The notes below the pieces were generated by a model. That model had not been told where the DNA came from and did not search any database. It saw only the letters and a list, made by a program, of their open reading frames with translations. Below, in pieces: positions 1 through 6,221 of a stretch of DNA of 8,744 nucleotides (within the stretch, counting starts at the first letter, position 1; every line of letters begins with the position of its first letter). A program made the translations under genes and the position numbers. Source of the stretch: Candidatus Anoxychlamydiales bacterium (GTDB lineage Bacteria; Chlamydiota; Chlamydiia; Chlamydiales; SM23-39); NCBI GenBank assembly GCA_011064865.1, contig JAAKFX010000067.1, positions 1-8,744 of the forward strand, written 5' to 3'.

Positions 1-7
1 TTTTTTG

Positions 8-21
8 TACTGCTTGCAGTA
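8..21. promoter_or_regulatory. Perfect palindrome, probable toxin-antitoxin operator
   Basis: TACTGC, two bases, then GCAGTA: a perfect 6-bp inverted repeat with a 2-base centre, ending 42 bases before the antitoxin start. It overlaps a candidate -35 element (14-19). RelB/DinJ-type antitoxins and their toxin complexes usually bind such palindromes to repress their own operon, so operator function is a reasonable inference. The 2-base centre is too short for an RNA hairpin loop, which argues against a terminator. Confidence 0.55.
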
Positions 22-42
22 TCTGAAGTTTTTTGGTAAAAT
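14..42 (+). promoter_or_regulatory. Candidate sigma70-type promoter of the toxin-antitoxin operon
   Basis: TTGCAG (14-19) and TAAAAT (37-42) are separated by exactly 17 bases, the optimal spacing for a housekeeping promoter. Transcription would start near 49, leaving a leader of about 15 bases that carries the AAGAAG ribosome site. The -35 lies inside the palindrome at 8-21, so a bound antitoxin would block polymerase. AT-rich DNA yields chance matches, but spacing, position and palindrome overlap agree. Confidence 0.45.
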
Positions 43-63
43 AAAGCAAAAAAAGAAGAATTT

Positions 64-303
64 ATGGCTTCAAAGGTTATAACATATACAATAGATTTGT
101 CTAGTAAAGAACATAAAAGATTGCAGACAACAACTTCCTTATTCGGTCTGACTATGAAAGATCTTTTTCTTTTAAGTGTTGAAGAATTTACTCATAAAAA
201 GCTTAATAAGACCACAGAAAAAGCACTTAAAGATACAGATTTAGGCAAAGGTCTGCATAAATTTAATACTGTGCAAGAAATGTTTGATGAATTAGGTATT
301 TAA
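64..303 (+). CDS. RelB/DinJ-like antitoxin
   Basis: A 79-residue protein of the size and layout of RelB/DinJ antitoxins. Residues 4-40 fit a ribbon-helix-helix fold: a beta strand (VITYTIDLSS), a helix, a short turn (FGLT) and a second helix (MKDLFLLSVEEF). This part would dimerise and bind the operator. Residues 50-79, ending GKGLHKFNTVQEMFDELGI, resemble the C-terminal tail that wraps the toxin in this family. An AAGAAG ribosome site lies about 5 bases before the ATG. The stop codon directly abuts the start of the toxin gene, so the two are co-transcribed and probably translationally coupled. Family membership rests mainly on the tail, the size and the partner, because RHH domains are weakly conserved. 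It would neutralise the downstream mRNase and repress the operon. Confidence 0.8.
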   Translation: MASKVITYTIDLSSKEHKRLQTTTSLFGLTMKDLFLLSVEEFTHKKLNKTTEKALKDTDLGKGLHKFNTVQEMFDELGI

Positions 304-573
304 ATGCTTGATGCAGTTTATATTACACAATTTAAAAAAGATCTTAAACTGGTAAAAAAACGTGGAAAGAATATTAATAAGTTAAAAACTATTATGACAA
401 AAGTTGTGAATGAAGAGCGTTTAGATCCAAAACATAGAGAACATAAACTTGTTGGTAAATATAAAAATCGTTGGGAATGTCATATTGAACCGGATTGGTT
501 ATTAATTTATAAAGTTACGAGTAAAGAAGTTATCTTTGAAAGAACAGGATCTCATTCAGATTTATTTGATTAA
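304..573 (+). CDS. yafQ: YafQ-like type II toxin (mRNA interferase)
   Basis: An 89-residue protein of the YafQ branch of the RelE superfamily, ribosome-dependent endonucleases that cleave mRNA in the A site. The layout matches E. coli YafQ closely: an N-terminal helix pair rich in Lys (FKKDLKLVKKRGKNINKLK), then the core with HKLVG, HIEPDWLLIYK and FERTGSHSDLF. Residues known to matter for YafQ catalysis have counterparts here: His47, His60, Asp64, Trp65, Arg80, His84 and Phe88. The enzyme is therefore probably active. It has no gap to the antitoxin gene and only a weak AGG at 294-296 before its ATG, consistent with translation by coupling and antitoxin excess. Stable type II modules are often horizontally acquired. 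This one sits immediately upstream of the division operon, separated by a probable terminator. Confidence 0.9.
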   Translation: MLDAVYITQFKKDLKLVKKRGKNINKLKTIMTKVVNEERLDPKHREHKLVGKYKNRWECHIEPDWLLIYKVTSKEVIFERTGSHSDLFD

Positions 574-697
574 GAAAAATTATTTCAATCTAAAAAAAAA
601 TATTACTAAAAAGAAAATGCTGAGGCAAAGATAGTCTTTTTATCCATCCCAATTTCTGAGATTGGTAATTTTCAATCTGATATTAAGTTTAAATAAA

Positions 698-742
698 CAA
701 GCTTATATTCAAAAAAAATGAAGCTTGATTTTTTTTATTTTT
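698..742 (+). terminator. Probable intrinsic terminator after the toxin-antitoxin operon
   Basis: CAAGCTT (698-704) pairs perfectly with AAGCTTG (721-727) and is followed by ATT and a further T-run interrupted once by A. The stem is short (7 bp) and AT-rich and the loop is long (16 bases), so efficiency is uncertain. The T-tract directly after the stem and the position about 125 bases past the toxin stop favour a terminator for transcription from the left. Confidence 0.5.
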
Positions 743-879
743 GTTCAAAAAGTTGTAAACATTAAATCCTCAAGTTTTTCAGATCCTAAAATTTTAAGTT
801 AAGTCATTGTAAAATAGGCCCTTAAGTAGTCATTTCAAGATGGAAAAATTGAAATAGCATGTAGTTTTCTAAACAAATT

Positions 880-894
880 TTCCACAATTTCCCA
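880..894 (-). promoter_or_regulatory. Distal MraZ-type box pair, reverse orientation
   Basis: On the minus strand this reads TGGGA, five bases, TGGAA: two boxes with 10-bp periodicity. This is the arrangement described for MraZ of E. coli, direct TGGGN repeats with 5-base spacers. Including flanks, it matches the proximal site before mraZ at about 18 of 23 positions in inverted orientation. Alternative reading: TTTTCCACA at 878-886 is one base away from a DnaA box. Confidence 0.4.
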
Positions 895-914
895 CAAAAT
901 TCCTCCGATTGTTG

Positions 915-949
915 ATAACTTTTTATCTCATTGAAAAACAAAAAGTTAT
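915..949. repeat. 10-bp perfect inverted repeat upstream of mraZ
   Basis: ATAACTTTTT (915-924) and AAAAAGTTAT (940-949) are perfect reverse complements around a 15-base spacer. No T-run follows on either strand, so it is not an ordinary terminator. It lies between the two MraZ-type sites and could be a protein-binding site or, if transcribed, a leader hairpin. The AT-rich arms make chance more likely than for a GC-containing repeat. Confidence 0.45.
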
Positions 950-1034
950 GAAACGAACTTCAGGTAAATAAATAATATTTTGGAAAAAATTTTAGAAATT
1001 GGTTACAAGTTTAAAATGAAATTGTTAGTATTTG

Positions 1035-1049
1035 TGGAAGATGGTGGGA
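1035..1049 (+). promoter_or_regulatory. Proximal MraZ-type box pair overlapping the mraZ ribosome site
   Basis: TGGAA (1035-1039) and TGGGA (1045-1049) begin exactly 10 bases apart, eight bases or fewer before the mraZ start. MraZ of E. coli represses its own operon by binding TGGGN repeats with 5-base spacers, so this is the expected site for autorepression. The second box also supplies the only purine-rich stretch (GGTGGGA) that could serve as ribosome site, so operator and translation signal overlap. If the weak promoter ending at 1031 is real, the boxes lie on the transcription start. Confidence 0.5.
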
Positions 1050-1056
1050 AAATAAA

Positions 1057-1560
1057 ATGAATCCTTTCTTTTTTAGTGGATCAGCTACTAGTAAATTAGA
1101 TGTGAAAAACAGATTCGTACTTCCTCAACAAATGAGATATGGTCTCGTTGAAGATGGAAGATTAGAATTTTTTATCGGTTTAGGTTTAGGTGGCTGTTTA
1201 TCTATATATAGAAAATCAGAGATTGAAAAGATTGTTGAAAAATTTAGAGAAAAGCAACATGTTGCGAAATATCAGAAATTTTTTACCATATTTTTCTCCA
1301 CTCTGCATCTCTCTACTTGCGATAAGATAGGAAGAGTAACGCTTCCTAATCATTTGAAACAAGCGATGAATATCAAAAAAGATATAATGGTAGCTGGAGT
1401 ACTTGGTCGAATAGAGCTTTGGTCAAAAGAAGCTTATGATAGAAATCTTTCAAATCTATTGCTAGGAAAAGATACAGAGCTAGATTTAGCAAAAATGACA
1501 GAAGATGCTTTTGCTCTTTTAGATGAAAAAGAAGAAATAAAAAATGCAACAGAAAATTAG
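1057..1560 (+). CDS. mraZ: MraZ transcriptional regulator
   Basis: A cytoplasmic DNA-binding protein with two AbrB/SpoVT-type swapped-hairpin domains, head of the division cluster and in E. coli a repressor of its own operon. Domain 1 (about residues 6-52) contains LDVKNRFVLP and domain 2 (about 83-128) contains CDKIGRVTLP. These are the two DxKGR-type signatures of the family. The first reads D15-V-K-N-R, with Asn in place of the usual Gly. At 167 residues it is somewhat longer than the usual 140-152, owing to an acidic C-terminal tail (about 140-167). MraZ forms ring oligomers that contact several boxes at once, which fits the paired TGGRA sites just upstream. The end of the gene overlaps rsmH by 17 bases, implying coupled translation. 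Confidence 0.93.
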   Translation: MNPFFFSGSATSKLDVKNRFVLPQQMRYGLVEDGRLEFFIGLGLGGCLSIYRKSEIEKIVEKFREKQHVAKYQKFFTIFFSTLHLSTCDKIGRVTLPNHLKQAMNIKKDIMVAGVLGRIELWSKEAYDRNLSNLLLGKDTELDLAKMTEDAFALLDEKEEIKNATEN

Positions 1561-2431
1561 ACATTTTCCAGTTTTATTGAAAGAGTATTTAGATTTTTTC
1601 GAAAACACTGAGATTGAAATTTTTTTAGATGCAACTGTAGGCGCAGCCGGACATGCAACAGCGATATTAGAACAGCATCCTGAAATAGATATTTTTATAG
1701 GATTAGACCAAGATAAAGAGGCTTTAGATCTAGCCGCTGAACATTTAAAACCATGGATGAATAAGGTAAGACTTGTGCATGCAAATTTTAAAGAAATAGA
1801 TTCTGTTTTAGATGAGATGAACATAAAATCTTGTGATGCAATGTTTTTCGATATAGGAGTCTCTTCAATGCAATTTGATGAGGCTAAAAGAGGGTTTAGT
1901 TTTAGATTTGATAGCGATTTAGATATGCGAATGGATCAAACATCAAAATTCAGTGCAAAAGATATTGTAAATACTTATTCAGAAAAAGAGTTAGAAAAAA
2001 TATTTACAGAATATGGCGAAGAAAAAAGAGCAAAAAGAGCAGCTAGAGAAATTGTAGCAAAAAGGAAAAAACAAAAAATAAACACAACATTTGAGCTGAT
2101 AAAAATTTTAGAGCCTGTTTTAGGTAAAAGACGAAGAATTCATCCAGTTACTAAAATTTTTCAAGCTCTTAGAATTTGTGTAAATGATGAGTTAAATATT
2201 TTAAAACTTGCACTAGATAAGGCCTCTAATAGACTCGCGAATGAAGGTGTCGTTGGTGTCATTTCTTTTCATAGTTTAGAAGATAGAATTGTGAAATATA
2301 AATTTAGAGATGATCCATCTCTGAGAGTTATGACAAAAAAGCCAATTAGAGCTGCATATGATGAAAAAAATAAACGCGCTAGAAGTGCTAAGATGAGATT
2401 TGCAAAAAAAGTGATAAAAACAGATGAATAA
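1544..2431 (+). CDS. rsmH: 16S rRNA (cytosine-1402-N4)-methyltransferase RsmH
   Basis: RsmH (MraW) uses S-adenosylmethionine to methylate N4 of C1402 in the ribosomal P site and is a classic second gene of the division cluster. At 295 residues it is close to the normal length. The family motifs appear in order: HFPVLLKE (7-14), the SAM loop DATVGAAGHA (29-38, normally DATxGxGGH), GLDQD (53-57), FDIGVSS (102-108), RGFSF and DMRMD (116-131), RIHPVTKIFQALRICVN (198-214), SFHSLEDR (241-248) and RARSAKMR (278-285). The SAM loop has Ala34-Ala35 where Gly is more usual. The start is fixed by HFPVL beginning at residue 7 and by GAAGAA 7 bases before the ATG. The start overlaps mraZ by 17 bases and the end overlaps the next gene by 8. 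Confidence 0.97.
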   Translation: MQQKIRHFPVLLKEYLDFFENTEIEIFLDATVGAAGHATAILEQHPEIDIFIGLDQDKEALDLAAEHLKPWMNKVRLVHANFKEIDSVLDEMNIKSCDAMFFDIGVSSMQFDEAKRGFSFRFDSDLDMRMDQTSKFSAKDIVNTYSEKELEKIFTEYGEEKRAKRAAREIVAKRKKQKINTTFELIKILEPVLGKRRRIHPVTKIFQALRICVNDELNILKLALDKASNRLANEGVVGVISFHSLEDRIVKYKFRDDPSLRVMTKKPIRAAYDEKNKRARSAKMRFAKKVIKTDE

Positions 2432-2747
2432 AAATTTAATTTTTAAAATACTAATATGTCTTTTTGCTTTTGCTATGAGTCTTTATTTTTATATAGACAA
2501 ACAAAATCAGTTAACATCTTTAAAAATTGAGATGCCTAAAATTGCAAAACAAGTTGAATCTTTAAATGAAGAGATAAAAAAAAATAAATATGATGTTGAA
2601 ATGTTTGAAAATCCAGCGTATCTTATGCAACTAGTTAGACAACCAGAGTTTGGGCATTTAAAACATCCTTTTGTGGAAGAGGTATTAACAATGCCTCAAG
2701 GAATAGCTCTTTTTGAAGAAAAACCAAATAAAGTTTTTATCCAGTAA
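2424..2747 (+). CDS. ftsL: FtsL-like bitopic division protein
   Basis: A small single-pass membrane protein of 107 residues. A short N-terminal segment is followed by one hydrophobic helix (about 5-24) and then a Leu/Ile- and Lys/Glu-rich stretch (about 27-60) compatible with a short coiled coil. The remainder contains NPAYLMQLVRQPEFGHLKHP. Sequence alone would not identify it, because FtsL proteins are poorly conserved. Position between rsmH and ftsI, size and topology make FtsL the natural call, and the gene at this place in C. trachomatis (CT271) has been proposed as FtsL. FtsL scaffolds the septal synthase by pairing with FtsB/DivIC-type partners. It overlaps rsmH by 8 bases (ATGAATAA) and abuts ftsI without a gap. 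The alternative is an unrelated chlamydial membrane protein. Confidence 0.75.
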   Translation: MNKNLIFKILICLFAFAMSLYFYIDKQNQLTSLKIEMPKIAKQVESLNEEIKKNKYDVEMFENPAYLMQLVRQPEFGHLKHPFVEEVLTMPQGIALFEEKPNKVFIQ

Positions 2748-4766
2748 ATGAAATTTTGTTCCCTTGTTGATGGCAATGATAAAAAACGTTTAGTTTTTTT
2801 AGCTTGTTTTATCTTTTTTTTATTCTGTTTAATAGTTGTAAGATTTTTTCATCTGCAAATATCGCAAGGGGAGAAGTGGCATAAAATTGCTAGCCTGCAG
2901 CATCATATCGATGTAACTGAGTATTTTATGCGAGGTAGATTTTACTCTAATGTTGAGATAAAAAAAGATAATCCAAATGGAAAAGTTCCTTTTGTAGTTG
3001 AAGTCTCGAAATTTCATCTGTTTATTGATCCATATTCTATTGATGAAAAATATAAACTAACAATTGCGAAAAAACTTTTCGAGTTTTTTGATCTGACAAC
3101 AGAGGAAAAAGAAAAAATATTTTGTGGTTTTTTTAAAAAAAGTCGATCTAGAAAGATAATATCTTGGATCGATAGAGATAAAAAAGAAGAGATATTTAAA
3201 TGGTGGCAAAATTTTTCTAAAGAAAATAAAATAGTTAGAAATGCTATTTTTTTTGTTTCAGATTATAAAAGATGTTATCCCTATGGTCCTCTTTTAGGGC
3301 AATTACTACATACTGTTCAAGAGCAAAAAGATCCCTTAACTTTTCAGTCGCTTCCAACAGGAGGATTAGAGCTGTATTTTAATAGTTATTTAAAAGGAAG
3401 TTTAGGTAGAAGAATTATTACTAGATCTGTAAGACATCCTTTAGATACAGGAGATGTTATAAAAAAACCTGAAAATGGCTCGGATATCTATTTAACTATA
3501 AATCACTATCTGCAAGCTATTATGGAAGAAGAGTTAGAAAAAGGTATCAAAAATGTCAATGCAAAAGGTGGATGGGCGATCATGATGGATCCCTACACCG
3601 GGGAGATCCTAGCTCTAGCTCAAAATCCATCTTTTGATATTAGAGAGTATAAAAAGTATTTCAATTCAGAAGATCTCAAAGATGTAAGCAAACTAAAGGC
3701 AGCTGTAGATCTATTTGAGCCAGGTAGCATTATGAAACCAATTACCTTGGCGATATGTTTAAAAGCAAATGAAGAATTAGCAAAAATAAATCGAGCTGGT
3801 ATTTTTTCTCCAGATGAAAAAATATCAACCTCTAATGGATATTTCCCTGGCAGATCTAAACCTATAAAAGATGGAAGACCTCATAACTATTTGAACTTAT
3901 ATTTAGGTATTCAAAAATCTTCGAATATCTATGTTGCAACGTTAGTTAATAGATTAATAAATACTGTGGGAGAAAAGTGGTATAGAAATGCTTTAATAGA
4001 TCTTTTTGGTTTTTCGAAAAAGACTAATATAGAATTTCCTTTTGAAGCTGAGGGTTTTGTTCCAGATTTAGATAAATACTATCCAAATAAAGCTCCCGAA
4101 TGGTCTAAATCTACACCATATTCCTTAGCTATGGGATATAATCTTTTAACAAACTCATTTCAAATGATTAGAGCTTTTGGGATTATTGCAAATGAAGGAA
4201 AAGAGGTTAAACCAACAATATTGAAAAAAATTGTTCGGAATGAAGGGGGCATTGAGAAAATTATTCTAGATAATACAAAAAATTATGATTTTAAAAATCA
4301 AAGACGAATTTTATCTAAATCTTCATGTCGACTAATAAAAAACTCTATGAAATTTATTACAAAAGCTGGAGGTACCTCTAGACTTGCGGATATTCATGGA
4401 TATACAGAAGCTGGAAAATCAGGAACTGCTGAAAAAATTATTAATGGAAAATATTCAAAAGATAAAAATATCTCGTCTTTTATTGGTTTTGTACCATTTG
4501 ATAAACCAAGTTTTGTGTTAATGATAGTTGTCGATGAACCTGAGAAAAAATTTGTTCCTAATTTAGGCTCCTTGCAATTCGGTGGAGTTTGCGCAGCTCC
4601 TATATTTAGAGAAATTTCAGGTAGATCTTTAAAATATTTAGGAGTTGCACCTGATGATCCTTTCGGTTATCCTTATCCAGATCCGAGAGCAGATCCTACA
4701 AAAGCCGATTGGTCTTTAGAAGTAAAATATTTGGCAGAGTTATATCATTATTGGAATAGCAAATGA
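2748..4766 (+). CDS. ftsI: Septal peptidoglycan transpeptidase FtsI (PBP3)
   Basis: A class B penicillin-binding protein of 672 residues that cross-links septal peptidoglycan. One membrane anchor lies at about 16-36 (VFLACFIFFLFCLIVV). The N-terminal pedestal domain follows (about 55-240), and the RGRF at 62-65 is a reduced form of the usual RGxIxDRNG motif. The transpeptidase domain (about 270-630) has all three active-site motifs: S327-I-M-K330, S391-S-N393 and K557-S-G-T560. The KSGT form is also found in E. coli PBP3. A tail rich in Pro/Asp and aromatic residues (GYPYPDPRADP, 640-650) ends the protein. It begins directly at the preceding stop codon with no clear ribosome site, so coupling is likely, and it overlaps murE by ATGA. 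Chlamydiae lack FtsZ and depend on septal transpeptidases, so this should be a beta-lactam target. Confidence 0.96.
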   Translation: MKFCSLVDGNDKKRLVFLACFIFFLFCLIVVRFFHLQISQGEKWHKIASLQHHIDVTEYFMRGRFYSNVEIKKDNPNGKVPFVVEVSKFHLFIDPYSIDEKYKLTIAKKLFEFFDLTTEEKEKIFCGFFKKSRSRKIISWIDRDKKEEIFKWWQNFSKENKIVRNAIFFVSDYKRCYPYGPLLGQLLHTVQEQKDPLTFQSLPTGGLELYFNSYLKGSLGRRIITRSVRHPLDTGDVIKKPENGSDIYLTINHYLQAIMEEELEKGIKNVNAKGGWAIMMDPYTGEILALAQNPSFDIREYKKYFNSEDLKDVSKLKAAVDLFEPGSIMKPITLAICLKANEELAKINRAGIFSPDEKISTSNGYFPGRSKPIKDGRPHNYLNLYLGIQKSSNIYVATLVNRLINTVGEKWYRNALIDLFGFSKKTNIEFPFEAEGFVPDLDKYYPNKAPEWSKSTPYSLAMGYNLLTNSFQMIRAFGIIANEGKEVKPTILKKIVRNEGGIEKIILDNTKNYDFKNQRRILSKSSCRLIKNSMKFITKAGGTSRLADIHGYTEAGKSGTAEKIINGKYSKDKNISSFIGFVPFDKPSFVLMIVVDEPEKKFVPNLGSLQFGGVCAAPIFREISGRSLKYLGVAPDDPFGYPYPDPRADPTKADWSLEVKYLAELYHYWNSK

Positions 4767-6208
4767 AACTAAAAAAGTTATTAAAAAATATAAAATATAA
4801 AGAGATTAAAGGTCAAAAAGATATTGAAATATCTACAATTACAGCGGATTCAAGAGTAGCTTCTTTTAATGGCCTTTTCATAGCAAGAAAGGGCAAAACA
4901 TTTGATGGTTCAAAATTTATATATCAGGCAGTAGATGCAGGAGTAAAAGCTGTTATAACAGATATCTATGATCCTTTTTTAAAAAATATTACCCAAATCA
5001 TAGTTGATGATCCTGCTGCTATTGAGGCCGATATTGCAGCTAACTTTTATAATCATAGTGCAAAAAAGCTTTTCAAAGTAGCTATTACCGGTACAAATGG
5101 TAAAACAACAACAAGTTATTTACTCAAACATATTTTAGATTTAAACAAGGGTGAGACAGCTTTAATTGGAACTATCGAATATATTTTGGGAAAAAATAAA
5201 ATTCAATCTAATCTCACCTCACCAGATAGTGTAAATATTCAAAAATATTTAAATGAAATAAAAGAAAATAATTTAAAAAATGTATGCATGGAAGTCTCTT
5301 CTCATGCTATTGATCAAAATCGTTTAAAACATATTAATTTCGATATCGCAATTTTTACTAATCTTACCCAAGATCATCTAGATTATCATAAAACCTTTGA
5401 AAATTATAAAAATGCTAAAAAAAAGCTCTTCGATACATTAGATAAAACAGCTTTTTCTATTGTAAATATTGATGATGAAAATACTCAATATTTAATAAAA
5501 GATACTAAATCTAAAATTTTTAGCTATTCAACTAAAATGAAAGCGGGTCTTCAAGCTTTTGATATTAAATATTCTTTAAAGGGCACCTCTTTTACAGTGA
5601 AATATAAAGATGAAACTTTTGATTTTTTCACAAATCTTATTGGAAGATATAATGTCTCAAATATTTTAGCTGCTATATCTTTAGGGATAATTTTAAAAAT
5701 TGATCTAAACAAATTATCAAGTGATCTTAAGAGTTTTAAACAAGTTAAAGGCAGGCTAGAGAAAATCTCCAATAATAAAAATTTTCATGTTTTTGTAGAT
5801 TTTGCTCATAGCCCTGATGCTATGAAAAATGTTTTATTAACTTTGAAAGATTTAAAAAAATCTAGAATTATAAATGTTTTTGGATGCGGTGGAAATAGAG
5901 ATCAATTGAAAAGATCTCAAATGGCAACAATTTCTGAGACTCATGCAGATATAACAATTGTTACAAATGATAATCCAAGAAATGAGGATCCTAATGAAAT
6001 TATAACAGATATTGTTAAAGGGTTTTCTAAAAATGCAAATTATATAATTGAAACTAATAGAAAACAAGCGATCGAAAAAGCAATAAAACTTGCGAAAGTG
6101 GACGATATCATTATAATAACTGGAAAGGGTCATGAAACTTGTCAAATTTTTGAAAATATAACCATAGAATTTGATGATAGTAAAATTGCAAAACAAATCC
6201 TCTCTTAA
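4763..6208 (+). CDS. murE: UDP-MurNAc-L-Ala-D-Glu:meso-diaminopimelate ligase MurE
   Basis: This cytoplasmic ATP-dependent ligase adds the third amino acid to the peptidoglycan stem peptide. At 481 residues it is typical in length. The N-terminal UDP-binding domain has ADSRVASFNGLFIARKG (28-44). The central ATPase domain has the P-loop TGTNGKTT (109-116), SPDS (153-156), CMEVSSHAID (175-184) and FTNLTQDHLDYH (198-209). The AKKKLF segment (218-223) contains the lysine expected to be carbamylated. The C-terminal domain has FAHSPDAM (347-354), FGCGGNRD (373-380), the DNPR motif (403-406) and ITGKGHE (452-458). DNPR is the signature of ligases that choose meso-diaminopimelate rather than lysine. 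It overlaps ftsI by four bases, with GGAA at 4753-4756 as ribosome site. Confidence 0.97.
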   Translation: MKLKKLLKNIKYKEIKGQKDIEISTITADSRVASFNGLFIARKGKTFDGSKFIYQAVDAGVKAVITDIYDPFLKNITQIIVDDPAAIEADIAANFYNHSAKKLFKVAITGTNGKTTTSYLLKHILDLNKGETALIGTIEYILGKNKIQSNLTSPDSVNIQKYLNEIKENNLKNVCMEVSSHAIDQNRLKHINFDIAIFTNLTQDHLDYHKTFENYKNAKKKLFDTLDKTAFSIVNIDDENTQYLIKDTKSKIFSYSTKMKAGLQAFDIKYSLKGTSFTVKYKDETFDFFTNLIGRYNVSNILAAISLGIILKIDLNKLSSDLKSFKQVKGRLEKISNNKNFHVFVDFAHSPDAMKNVLLTLKDLKKSRIINVFGCGGNRDQLKRSQMATISETHADITIVTNDNPRNEDPNEIITDIVKGFSKNANYIIETNRKQAIEKAIKLAKVDDIIIITGKGHETCQIFENITIEFDDSKIAKQILS

Positions 6209-6221
6209 TTATGGGTGAAAT

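Larger units (their letters stand above)
574..1056 (+). other. Non-coding region between the toxin and mraZ (483 bp)
   Basis: I see no credible gene on either strand. From left to right it holds a small hairpin (CCAAT/ATTGG, 649-665), a probable terminator (698-742), a 7-bp inverted repeat ATTTCAA/TTGAAAT (832-855), a reverse-strand pair of MraZ-type boxes (880-894), a 10-bp perfect inverted repeat (915-949) and the forward MraZ boxes next to the mraZ start. The best promoter-like pair before mraZ is weak: TTACAA (1003-1008), 17 bases, TAGTAT (1026-1031). The density of symmetrical elements in the right half suggests a real control region for the operon. Confidence 0.6.

Noticed and set aside
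61..75. The 15-mer TTTATGGCTTCAAAG at the antitoxin start recurs at the ankyrin gene start (7824-7838)
   Set aside because: The match ends right after the codons for MASK and the flanks differ. In AT-rich DNA with both sites anchored on a start codon, one such coincidence is plausible.
832..855. 7-bp inverted repeat ATTTCAA/TTGAAAT as a terminator or operator
   Set aside because: Short, AT-rich, with a 10-base spacer and no T-run; not distinguishable from background in this region.
878..897. TTTTCCACA and a nearby TTTCCCACA resemble DnaA boxes, hinting at a replication origin
   Set aside because: Only one near match, no cluster of boxes, and no dnaA or other origin genes nearby. The 10-bp-spaced TGGRA reading, shared with the site before mraZ, explains the same bases better.
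1373..1824. Open frames on the minus strand inside mraZ and rsmH
   Set aside because: They lie antisense to well-conserved genes, have low-complexity Phe/Leu/Lys/Ser-rich translations and show no family motif.
2829..3017. Minus-strand open frame inside ftsI
   Set aside because: It is antisense to the membrane anchor and pedestal of PBP3, short, and without supporting signals.
5551..6196. Minus-strand open frames inside murE
   Set aside because: They are antisense to conserved MurE motifs, rich in Ile/Tyr/Asn/Cys as expected for reverse reading of AT-rich code, and have no ribosome site or recognisable domain.
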